Assembly (NCBI RefSeq): GCF_001653235.2
Contig: NC_035793.1
Span: forward strand, 5,084,001-5,148,000
Direction: 5' to 3'
DNA from: Pochonia chlamydosporia 170
Taxonomy: Eukaryota; Ascomycota; Sordariomycetes; Hypocreales; Clavicipitaceae
DNA length: 64,000 nt
A model generated the notes under the pieces. It searched no databases and was not told the origin of the DNA. It was given only the letters and a program-made list of their open reading frames with translations. The translations under genes were made by a program, and so were the position numbers. Shown here one piece after another: positions 55,389-64,000 of this stretch; the first letter of the stretch is position 1; each line of letters begins with the position of its first letter.

Positions 55389-56942
55389 TTACTGATCAAG
55401 GTGTATAATCACAGCCTCGCTGTATTGAACCCCAACGTTTACCGCTCCTCTATCCACCTTCAATGTCTGTGTATCATGTCGCCAATCCTTTTGCTCCTTT
55501 CCAACACTCTCATACGTCCATCTACTCCCAGCATAACTAATAGAATCCGCCTGCGCGCTCGCACCACCCGGACTGTTGAGGTGCTGAACCGTCACGGACT
55601 TGACATCCGCACCAAACTGGAGGGGAACCACTGTAGTTTTGCGATCACCCTGTCCCGGAACCCAATAGTTCATATTGACAATTGACACTCTTTTAATCTT
55701 GCCGTTTTCGTATGCCGCATACGCTGGGACCTGGGCATCAAACCCAGGCATGTTGATAAACCGAACGGTAGCTTTGCCAGAGGAACCGACGAAATCAGTC
55801 GCAAATGGCTGGGCGTAAAAGTTGGAAAACACCTGTGGTTTCATGCCGGCTGATTCGACGGGCAGCCAGAGGTCGAATCCAGAATGCATGATTTGCTGAA
55901 AGTTGAATCGTTCGATACCCACGGATAGGCCGTATAGTTGAAAGTCGACTTGCCATAGCGCAGAGCCGAGAGTAGCTTGGTAGAGGTAGTCGTGTTTCGG
56001 GTTGAGCGAGTTCCCAACCTCGGAAAGAATGAATGGAATCTTGGGATGGTTTTTCGCAAGATAATCTATCGCGGGGCGGAAATTATCTAGACGGTGTTTG
56101 ATGGAAGTGTGGTTCATGAGTCCGCTGGCAAGGTTTTCTGCGTGTCCAACGTTTGTCTGGTAAAAGTGCTGGGCGACGGTTTTGACAATATTGTCTTTAT
56201 TGATGCCTAGATCAAAGCAGGTTGGGACATGAAAAGCCGTTGCGTCGCCGTTGTTGACGAGACCCAAGTGTGAGGAAGTGTCGAATGCTTGGAAGAATGG
56301 GCCACATGGAAGCTTGACTGCTTTGGCAATGGCGGCGGCATATTTGGTAAAGTTGCCTACATATGTCTTGTTGTTTAAATGTGCCTGGTATGTAGGAGGC
56401 AAGAGTTTTGGATCTGGATACAAATCTGCCTCATTGCCTACTTCAAAGGAATGGATTCTGTCCATGCCAATGCCTGCGGCCGAGGTCCGAGCCCATGTTA
56501 CTGCTTCATCAACATTGGCAATCGCCATGGGTAATTGAACAATAAACTTGGCACGGGGGAAATTCTTGGTCAGCGTCCAATACGACGGTCCGATGGTCGT
56601 GTTTCCGACATCCTGGAAGTTATCTACCTCTGCTCGAGGAAGTGCAGCGTCTTTTTGGTTCGGTATATAGTGCGCATAGTCGGCACTGGTACCACCCAGC
56701 CGAATCAGCGGTTTGCCTCCTGTGCGTTTGTAGATGGAGTCAATGAGGTTGAGGGAGAATTGGTTGACGCTTCCATTGTTGTATAAAGCGTATTCAACGA
56801 GAGAGGCTTGCTCGAAAGCTAGACCGGGAAAATCAGGATCAATGTATTTGGCCGCTTTCGTTTGCTCCGGGACAGAGTAGGTGGTTGTGGCGTGACAAGC
56901 TGCTGAGAATAGCAAGGCGGTTAGAAGACTGTTAGGCGCCAT
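55389..56942 (-). CDS. GH79-type secreted beta-glucuronidase-like glycosidase
   Basis: Single exon from the ATG at 56942, 517 residues. A signal peptide (MAPNSLLTALLFSAACHAT) precedes a TIM-barrel glycosidase. Acid/base candidate Glu171 is in SFEVGNEADLY and nucleophile candidate Glu308 in PFILSEVGNS, the spacing expected for clan GH-A family GH79. The C-terminal beta domain (about 390-517) includes VRFINMPGF and VSIVNMNYW. Fungal GH79 enzymes release glucuronic acid from arabinogalactan proteins or act on related sugars. Several N-x-S/T sites fit secretion. An in-frame upstream ATG (57083) would add 47 residues ahead of the signal peptide and is rejected. Substrate not certain. Confidence 0.9.
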   Translation of the reverse strand: MAPNSLLTALLFSAACHATTTYSVPEQTKAAKYIDPDFPGLAFEQASLVEYALYNNGSVNQFSLNLIDSIYKRTGGKPLIRLGGTSADYAHYIPNQKDAALPRAEVDNFQDVGNTTIGPSYWTLTKNFPRAKFIVQLPMAIANVDEAVTWARTSAAGIGMDRIHSFEVGNEADLYPDPKLLPPTYQAHLNNKTYVGNFTKYAAAIAKAVKLPCGPFFQAFDTSSHLGLVNNGDATAFHVPTCFDLGINKDNIVKTVAQHFYQTNVGHAENLASGLMNHTSIKHRLDNFRPAIDYLAKNHPKIPFILSEVGNSLNPKHDYLYQATLGSALWQVDFQLYGLSVGIERFNFQQIMHSGFDLWLPVESAGMKPQVFSNFYAQPFATDFVGSSGKATVRFINMPGFDAQVPAYAAYENGKIKRVSIVNMNYWVPGQGDRKTTVVPLQFGADVKSVTVQHLNSPGGASAQADSISYAGSRWTYESVGKEQKDWRHDTQTLKVDRGAVNVGVQYSEAVIIHLDQ

Positions 56943-57914
56943 TTCTAGAATTATATTGCGGTTAAGACATTTAAATCGCTCTTGGAATGGGTTATCATTA
57001 CTCCAAGTTGCGTTACCATCGTCGGGTGTTGTCAACTTATACCAAGATGCATCGGAAGTCGCGACGTATATGACCAGGTTCAATCTGACAGTGTACCGGC
57101 TACTATTTTACTGGCCATGACCGTTATTTGCCCGCTTAAAGGGTCTGAATGCTGTTCGCCCTTCTGCATCAAGTCACATCGCGCCGATCTTCCCGCATGA
57201 ACAGGCACCCGGGCGGGGATGATCACGGCAGAGACAAAGACGCGGAAGTCGGGAGATAGCACCAGAATAGCACCAAGATAGTGTGAAGATGGGATGTAGA
57301 GTTTAGATTGGTTTGAAGTCAACAATTTGATGCATTGTTGAAAATGTTCTGTAAAACAACGGGCAGCTATACAGAACTAGGCTCCGACACATACGAGGCG
57401 GCGGAAGTGGTCACAGAAGCCATTTGTGCAACTCAGCAATACCTGACGCTTTCTCTAGCCTCAAATGCAATTCGTAAGATAAATGATGAACAACTGGTCA
57501 CAAGAACTTACACATGATCAGCCCGTCGTGCACTGATGCGGCAAGCAATGGCGCAACTTTCTCTAAATATACCACAATCTGCGCCAATAGCGACATCCGA
57601 CTTGACCATCCGTCACTCAATCACACAAACAGTACTTGAGACGCTGTCAGACACAGCCCTAACAGCAGATCCGCCAATGAGGCTGCTGGTGTGGCAGTGG
57701 CATAACGGCTTGTCCGCCTTGCTTTGGTAGCTGAGCCAGTCAGCCCAACCTGGATATGACGGATGCCTAGGTTACACATATAGCTTGATGTCAACGCTTC
57801 AATTCCATCACCTGTGTCGAAAACACGCAGAAAATCATCGAAATAGCTACATGATACGTTAAAAAAGGACTTGCCAAACACATCGTCTGCTCTGGGCACA
57901 TCGCCAACACCACC
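56943..57914. other. Divergent promoter GH79 / membrane protein
   Basis: About 970 bases between two start codons; no coding signal. Short frames at 57335-57730 lack motifs. Confidence 0.55.
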
Positions 57915-58841
57915 ATGTTTGGGGCCGTCCCCATCATCATCATCCGATGGGCCTGTCATATACCCTTCTTCATGACGACGGCATCCAAAGGTTATTACAA
58001 CGGCGCTGTGAGCCTCGGAAACTTTTACGATACTCTTCCTCATGGGCATGCATTTCTGAACGGATTAGCCATCACCGGGTACATGGTGAGTAGCACCCAA
58101 TCCAAAGGCAAGCGGACAACCATACATTAGTTAACGCTGCGTAGTCGTACATTGTATCCTTTTGGAACTTCTTCATGTTTGCAGTTACGGGATTCGCATC
58201 CGTCGGCAACAGCTTCTCGATTTTGGCCGCCGTTGGTCTCGTCGATCTCATCTTTGCATTAGTACTGATGACCGGGGTTATAATGGAGTCGCAGTACTTG
58301 CCCGTCAACCTCGGAAGTTGCCAACACGCGACGAGCTGGAGACCGAATGCAAATGGAAGGTCTTTCTTTCAAGCGGCGCAGTCGCTGAGCGAATTTTTGG
58401 AATATCGCGAACCTGAGGCTATTTGCCGAGGCATGGTTGAGACCTGGGCCATGCTCGTGGCCGTGGTGTAAGTCTTTATGGTCCTATCCTGGGAATGATG
58501 GACGGATGCTAAAAGTTAGCAGCGGAATGCTTTTTATCACGGCCTTCCTCAATATTCGACTTGGGCTAGGCGAAGTACCAATCGACTGGAGTTCGTATGT
58601 GCCATCTAGGGCTACTCTTTTGGGGTATTGGCCAAGCGGTGTCCAGTGGTCTAATTATCACCCTCGATTCGAATCATTTCGCGAATGGGTTTCACGATGG
58701 GGAGACAAGACGCCAAAAGCATATGCTCCGGTGGATTCGGAGGAAACGTTGGTCAGGGAAGATGAATCAGAATCCAAGGATCATGTCTCCGATTTGGAGT
58801 CAGAACTTGGGGAAGTACGAAAGAGTGAGGACAGGGTCTAA
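57915..58841 (+). CDS. Four-span membrane protein, MARVEL-like topology
   Basis: Exons 57915-58085, 58145-58467 and 58520-58841, introns of 59 and 52 bases, all in phase; 271 residues. Hydrophobic segments lie at about 3-22, 48-75, 80-105 and 150-178 (FGAVPIIIIRWACHIPFF, YIVSFWNFFMFAVTGF, LAAVGLVDLIFALVLMTG, WAMLVAVVSGMLFITAFL). The loop between spans three and four has CQHATSW, as in small fungal MARVEL-like proteins, and the C-terminal 90 residues are cytosolic, acidic and Ser/Glu-rich. Function unknown. The splice from GYM to SYIVSFW is needed to complete the second span. Confidence 0.85.
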
Positions 58842-60446
58842 GGGTATTGGAAGGCATTTAAGCCATTTCGGGGGGATTTTGTAGACTAGAATGACAAGTG
58901 TGTAACTTGCGGCGCAACGAATGATGATTATCCATTTTACCAATACTGTGATTCGTAGCTCGATGCTTGATGTCGATCCATCAGTTAGTGGTCATTTGTA
59001 GCGACGTTCCGAGATTGCCATTAGCTCTAAGGCCGACCAAGTTGCTCAACACGTGGATTCTGGCGGTATCTTTTGCTGGACTGCACATTGCGCTGACAAA
59101 GTTGGCTTACATCTACCAGGGTACTGGATCCGGGGATGAGGCATGCCGACAAGTAAAGCTAACTTGGGGTGAACAGCTTTGGGGTAGGATCTACATCCAG
59201 GACTGATTGTGCGCGTATCGACCAGACAAGTGGACATCATGAAGTGCCTCACCACGAGTCGTTGTCGCCAACTTACGCCCTTTTGGTCAATATTCTTACT
59301 ACGAAACGGGTCTTTAGGTCAGCTGTATCTTCTCATTTGCCAGATACTTTGTCATGACGATTATGTCCGTGTTAGCTTTCCGGCGAACTAGTTGACCTCA
59401 AGTAATAGCATCGTCCGGGTTTACTGGGATATAGCACGCTTGCAGCTACAGTGGAGAAACTACCATAACTCGAACACATAAAGGACATAAGACAACCTTG
59501 TAATTGGCTCCAAGTACGCCGTAGGGACTGAGCTAGGGAGACTAACCACGGTCAACAGGGGACTTTTGACAGCAACCCCCCGCGACGCCAGCGACCCCCA
59601 CAGACGAAATGGGAAGTCAGGGAGCGAATGGTTGAGATATGGTAATTGGGCTAAATGGCGGCTTGCGGCTTCGTTCTCCGACGTGGAGTTGTCGATAGGG
59701 GAGTGTTGACAACGAAATACGAAGTAATAGAGGGACAAGAGGAGATAGGCAGCAATTCGGTTTCGAACGGCTTGACGCGAGTCTCCTTCCAGTCGACAAA
59801 CATACTTGAAGCACAAGTCCCTGCTTTCGTATCTCGGCTTGTATTAAAGACAGTCGCCATAAAGTCGCCGTAAACTAGCCCGACCCGTCGGAAACGGCTA
59901 ATGAGGCTGGCTTGTTGACCAATGCCGTGTTACACTTGACATGAATACCGAGAAAGGCCGTCGGCAAACCAACTTGCAAACGCTGAACAGTGAACACCCT
60001 CTTCTCTTCTCATCTGTTCTCTTGTCACCGTCGAAAATGACAGAAACTGGACAACAGAGTACAAGATTGCGGGGTTAGTTAGTAAATCTTACGACGCCCG
60101 TTGCTTTCCTTAGTTTACCACTCCACTCATCACTTTGGCATCGAAACATCCGGATATGAGTGGAGTTGACCCCATCTCCATGATACTCCATGATGCTAGA
60201 GACCAGGGTGTAAGTGAAGCGGGTGCAACCATCCACCATGATCCCCAGTTGAAGCGGGCCTATCGCAATGACCACTTGCGTTGAGCTATGTTGTTTCTGT
60301 TCGTGTGCCTTTGGTACTTGCGTCCAGAGAAGAAGCGAGTTCCGTTTATTAATGCTGGTCCTGCCTTTCTCTAGCTCTCCTGTCCCTTGCCCTTCCGTGT
60401 TTGTATGCTTCCTCACAACTTACACCAGGAGCAGTAATCTCAAACC
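58842..60446. other. Intergenic, 1.6 kb
   Basis: Short frames at 58967-59206 and nearby show slightly protein-like stretches but break at once in all frames. They may be gene debris. The last 400 bases look like the OPT promoter and 5' leader. Confidence 0.45.
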
Positions 60447-62909
60447 ATGAAGAATCCCTTCAAAGTGTCCAGCTCAGGACCAGACACAATCTCACCTGAG
60501 CGCACGGAATCCAGTGAAAAGTCCGCCGCTGGGACCGATGTCGCCGCCGCAAAAGCAGACCTGAAGCGATTCAAGGAGGCACACCAACTAGATCCCAATC
60601 TTCCCCAAAAGGAAATCGATGCCATTAACCATGCGATAAAACATGGTGACGCCGAAGAACTTGTCCACGCTGACCACCTTCTCAGCGAGGATTCTCCCTA
60701 CGAGGAGGTTCGTGCTGCGGTGAGAAACACTGACAATGACGAAGTGGCGAATACGGTGAGAGCATGGGTTCTGGGGATGATTTTTGTGACGGTGGGAAGT
60801 GGTCTGAACATGTTTCTGAGTATGAGGTTCGACATGTTTCTCATATGGCTCTCTATGTAGACGAGATTAGCTGACTGTTGCAACAGGAGCCCTGCCATCA
60901 ACTTTCCAGCCATCGTCGTCCAGCTTCTCGTCTATCCGCTCGGCTGCCTATGGGCCAAAGTCGTACCAACAAGAGTATTCAACACGTTTGGACTGCGATG
61001 GACCTTCAACACCGGCCCATTCACCATCAAAGAACACGTCGTCATCACTCTCATGTCCAACGTCTCTCTCGGCTATGCCTACAGCACAGACGCCCTGTTG
61101 GCACTGCAAGGAAAGCCCTTCTACAACCTAAACCTCGGCTGGGGCTTTTCCATACTTTTCACGCTGAGTTCCCAGCTCATTGGTATTTCTCTCGCTGGGC
61201 TCTTTCGCCGGTTCCTCGTCTGGCCTGCGGCTATGATGTGGCCCAACCAATTTGCCAGCACGTCCCTTTTCTACGCTCTACATGACAAGAGCAAGAGTGA
61301 TGGCGTCCACTCCAACGGCTGGCTGATTAGTCGGTACCGCTGGTTTGCCATTGTTGCCATGTCCATGTTCTGCTACTACTGGATCCCTGGCGTGCTGTGG
61401 CAGGGCCTGTCTGTGTTTGCATTCGCGACCTGGATCCGGCCTAAGAATGTGGTTGTGAATCAGCTCTTTGGAGGAACCACTGGACTTTCGCTCATCCCTC
61501 TCACCTTTGATTGGACTTATGTGACGGCGTATCTCGGCGATCCCCTGCTCGCCCCTACACACTCCCATGTGAATACTCTTGTTGGTTTATTCATCTTCGT
61601 GCTCCTTCCAACTATTGGGATGGCCTACACGGGCACCCTGTTCGCCGACTATCTCCCCATGGTGACTGCACAAACCTACGACAACACCCAAAACAACTAC
61701 AACGTCAGCAAGATTCTCGGCGACGGATTCAAGTTCAGCGAGCAAAAGTACAAGGAATATTCGCCCTTGTTCCTAGCGCCAACATTCGCTCTCAACTACG
61801 GCCTTTCGTTTGCTGCGCTCACAGCGGCCATCGTTCACATCGGCTTATACCACGGCAAGGAAGTGTGGCATCGTTTCCGCGCAGCTCGCAACCAAGAACC
61901 GGATATCCATCTTAAGATGATGCAAAAGTACGTCGAAGCACCGGACTGGTGGTACGGCGCCCTCTTCCTCGTCGCCATTGCGTTTGGCCTCGTCACGGCA
62001 GAAGCATACGACTCCCAACTTCCATGGTGGGCATTCTTCGTGTCTGTCATCGTTGCTCTCATCTTCATCATCCCGACGACCATGATCCTCGCCGTGTCAA
62101 ATATCCTGCTCAGTCTCAACGTTATTTCGCCCTTCCTAGCTGGATTCATGATCCCCGGACGACCCATTGGCGTCATGCTCTTCAAGGTGTTCAGCACAAT
62201 CACCCTTGGACAGGCGCAGACATACAGCGGCGACTTAAAACTCGCGCATTATATGAAGATTCCCCCCAAGATCACATTCTGGTGCCAAGTCGTCCCCACC
62301 ATCTGGGCCGTCTTTGTCCAGATTTCCGTCATGAACTGGACCCTCGGAAACATCCCCGACGTGTGCAGCAACCTCCAAAAGAACCACTTTACGTGTCCCA
62401 ACGGCCGGGCCTTCTTCTCTTCCAGCATCGTATGGGGCGTCATCGGACCGCGACGCATGTTTGGCGTGGGAAGCATGTACGCCCGCTTCAACTGGTTCTG
62501 GCTCGTTGGCGCCGCGTTCCCCGTGCTGTTGTACGTGCTCACCAAGACGCTCAATATCAGGTTCTTTAGACACTTTCAGGCGCCCATCATGCTCGGCGCC
62601 ATGGCATGGTTGCCGCCCGCTACGCCCCTGAGTTTCTCGTCTTGGGGAATCGTCGGCCTCGTTTTTAATAAGTGGATTCGGAACAGGTGGAATGGCTGGT
62701 GGACGACGTACAACTACACCACGGCTGCGGCCCTGGATGCCGGTCTTATCCTGAGCACCATCATCATCTTCTTTGCTATTACTTTTCCTAACGTGACGGT
62801 GCCTCAGTGGTGGGGGAATGTAGCTGTTTTTGAAACGCTGGACGCGACGTATGCTGCTATTTTGAAGACGGTGCCTGAAAATGGCACATTTGGACCGGCG
62901 ACGTGGTGA
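60447..62909 (+). CDS. OPT-family oligopeptide transporter
   Basis: Exons 60447-60826 and 60887-62909 with a 60-base intron whose donor is the weak GTTCGA; 800 residues. A soluble N terminus of about 100 residues (acidic, DSPYEEVRAAV) leads to TVRAWVLGMIFVTVGSGLN, the first span. Then come RSPAINFPAIVVQLLVYPLG, the conserved FTIKEHVVITLMSNVS, WPNQFASTSLFYALHD and many further spans. Late motifs are YMKIPPKITFWCQVV and GPRRMFGVGSMYARFNWFW. Predicted 14-16 spans match the family. OPT carriers bring in tetra- and pentapeptides or glutathione with protons at the plasma membrane. The splice phase gives Arg at the junction. It lies near two secreted hydrolase genes, so nutrient uptake is a fair guess. 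Confidence 0.95.
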
Positions 62910-63051
62910 TGAATGAATGAGTTATGACATGTTGTTTTTCTTCTTTATATACGAGCATAACTATTTATGTACCAAAACATTTTCTGAAAGGAAACAACGT
63001 ATGTGATGAACGTAGTACAACACCAACGGCTTGAGTCGGATGGTGCTACTG

Positions 63052-63990
63052 TTACACCAGCACAGCCTTCCCAACCTCTCCCGATAGATCAACACTGCAT
63101 ACATTCCTACACCTCTCCTTATTTGTAACGCCATGCAGAATCTCAACCCATTGTACGTCCATCGTCGCCTCTCCACCCTGAGGCATGCTTCCAGTCCATG
63201 AGCCTCCGTCACTCCACATATTCAACAGCACATAGCTCTTATCCCTCGGCACCTGAAAATCACTAACAAGAACCTGTTGCCCGTCCGCATAAAACGTAGT
63301 CTTGCCCGGTGTCCAGTCCAATCTATGTGTAGTCCAATCGGACCACTGCTTTCCGCCGGGCAGATTAATTTCGTGCGTGGCTCCGGGGACGGGCTCCCCG
63401 TTCAAGACACCAGGCTGGTTCGTATAATGCACCAGGTTATGGTCACCCTTTGTCAACATCTCGATATCGGATTCTTGTACATCGGCTGGATTCTCAGAGT
63501 GCAGGTATGTGAATACAGAGCCGCACGCGCCGGTCGATCCTGTGATCCGGGAATACATTCTGATAGACGCATGGTCAAGCATTTCGTTGGACTGGAGCTC
63601 GGCGGCGGTTTGGAACCCCGGAAGGCGAGTCGATCTCATTCTGAGGTATGTATTTGAACCGCCATTGGCCTGGATGTATAAGTTGTTGAAGGTTTTCACC
63701 ATGGGGAAGGCAGTATCGCCATTTTTGTACTGCTGAGGAGCCCAGAAGTCACGGAGCGGTGTTCCCCAGTCGAAGAAGGCACTTGTAGTTGGCGAGTTTG
63801 CGTTACCATCGACTGAGTCAATTACGGCTGGGGAGGAGACGTATTGAGATAGAGAACGAAAGTCCCAGAACCCGTGGGAGGTAAAGTATGTTGGAGATGA
63901 GCCATCAGTTAAATAGCAGTCACATTGGGGATCGCCGAAAACCAGAGGCAACAGAGCCAGAAAAGAGGTGAAGACAAGGTTGGACAACAT
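63052..63990 (-). CDS. GH16-family secreted glycoside hydrolase
   Basis: Single exon, 312 residues, start at 63990, ten bases from the window edge, so the promoter is missing. A signal peptide (MLSNLVFTSFLALLPLVFG) precedes a beta-jelly-roll domain. The GH16 active-site motif is ESDIEML, with Glu173, Asp175 and Glu177 as nucleophile, helper and acid/base. HRLDWTPGKTTFYADGQQV and SYVLLNMWSDGGSWTGSMP are typical of the concanavalin-like fold of fungal GH16 proteins. Such enzymes hydrolyse or transfer beta-1,3(4)-glucans in own or foreign cell walls. Cys residues near both ends could form disulphides. Overall sequence fits the broad ascomycete GH16 group with CDCYLTDGSSPTYF at the N terminus. 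Confidence 0.95.
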   Translation of the reverse strand: MLSNLVFTSFLALLPLVFGDPQCDCYLTDGSSPTYFTSHGFWDFRSLSQYVSSPAVIDSVDGNANSPTTSAFFDWGTPLRDFWAPQQYKNGDTAFPMVKTFNNLYIQANGGSNTYLRMRSTRLPGFQTAAELQSNEMLDHASIRMYSRITGSTGACGSVFTYLHSENPADVQESDIEMLTKGDHNLVHYTNQPGVLNGEPVPGATHEINLPGGKQWSDWTTHRLDWTPGKTTFYADGQQVLVSDFQVPRDKSYVLLNMWSDGGSWTGSMPQGGEATMDVQWVEILHGVTNKERCRNVCSVDLSGEVGKAVLV

Positions 63991-64000
63991 GGTTTCGACA

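Noticed and set aside
55136..55399. Possible extra last exon of the GH79 gene
   Set aside because: No donor in the GH79 frame gives the right phase, and GH79 already ends at the usual place.
58967..59206. 79-codon plus-strand frame after the four-span protein
   Set aside because: Weak protein-like stretch but no motif, no splice partner and immediate stops around it.

Overview
The window comes from the nuclear genome of a filamentous ascomycete, most likely a Sordariomycete. Genes are compact, and most carry one to four GT-AG introns of about 50-110 bases. Protein families are typical of that group: a PRO45/HAM-4-type FHA protein, Ivy1, Nup53, a PNP-NACHT-WD40 NLR, and GH16 and GH79 secreted enzymes. 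No database search was possible, so identities rest on motifs and reading-frame logic. I rebuilt spliced models by matching splice sites and phase. This recovered three genes that no long open frame reveals (MGR2, RPS27 and a small cysteine-rich secreted protein) and corrected the ends of many others.

Layout. 0-4 kb: HST2-like sirtuin (+) converging on a laccase-like multicopper oxidase (-). 4-7.3 kb: mostly non-coding, with a decayed frame and five-exon MGR2 (-). 7.3-11.8 kb: PRO45-like STRIPAK protein (+), a long poly-G tract, and a small P-loop kinase-like protein (+). 11.8-23.5 kb: gene-poor; one serine-rich hypothetical protein (-) and an 8.6 kb stretch with no gene I can support. 23.5-33.7 kb: dense housekeeping block with an AN1-finger/phosphotransferase fusion (-), COX16 (-), a single-pass membrane protein (-), PRP38 (+), mitochondrial GatA (-), a Gemin2-like protein (+) and an Spd1-type ribonucleotide reductase inhibitor (-). 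34.8-35.6 kb: a MITE next to a truncated HNH-nuclease gene. 36.5-44.5 kb: RPS27 (-), phosducin-like protein (+), LRR protein (+), IVY1 (+) and NUP53 (-). 46-53 kb: sulfotransferase-like protein (+), an 8-cysteine small secreted protein (-) and a 1484-residue NLR (+). 53-64 kb: RNA 3'-phosphate cyclase (-), GH79 (-), a four-TM membrane protein (+), an OPT transporter (+) and GH16 (-).

Themes. Several pairs are divergent and may share promoters (membrane protein/PRP38, GatA/Gemin2-like, RPS27/phosducin-like). Mitochondrial functions recur (MGR2, COX16, GatA), as do RNA functions (PRP38, Gemin2-like, RNA cyclase). The 46-64 kb half is more accessory: an intracellular immune-type receptor, a candidate effector, secreted glycosidases and a peptide transporter. 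A short TA-flanked inverted-repeat element (about 100-150 bp) occurs four times, at 16.8, 21.4, 34.8 and 53.2 kb, in gene-poor or accessory spots. I consider it a probably undescribed MITE family.
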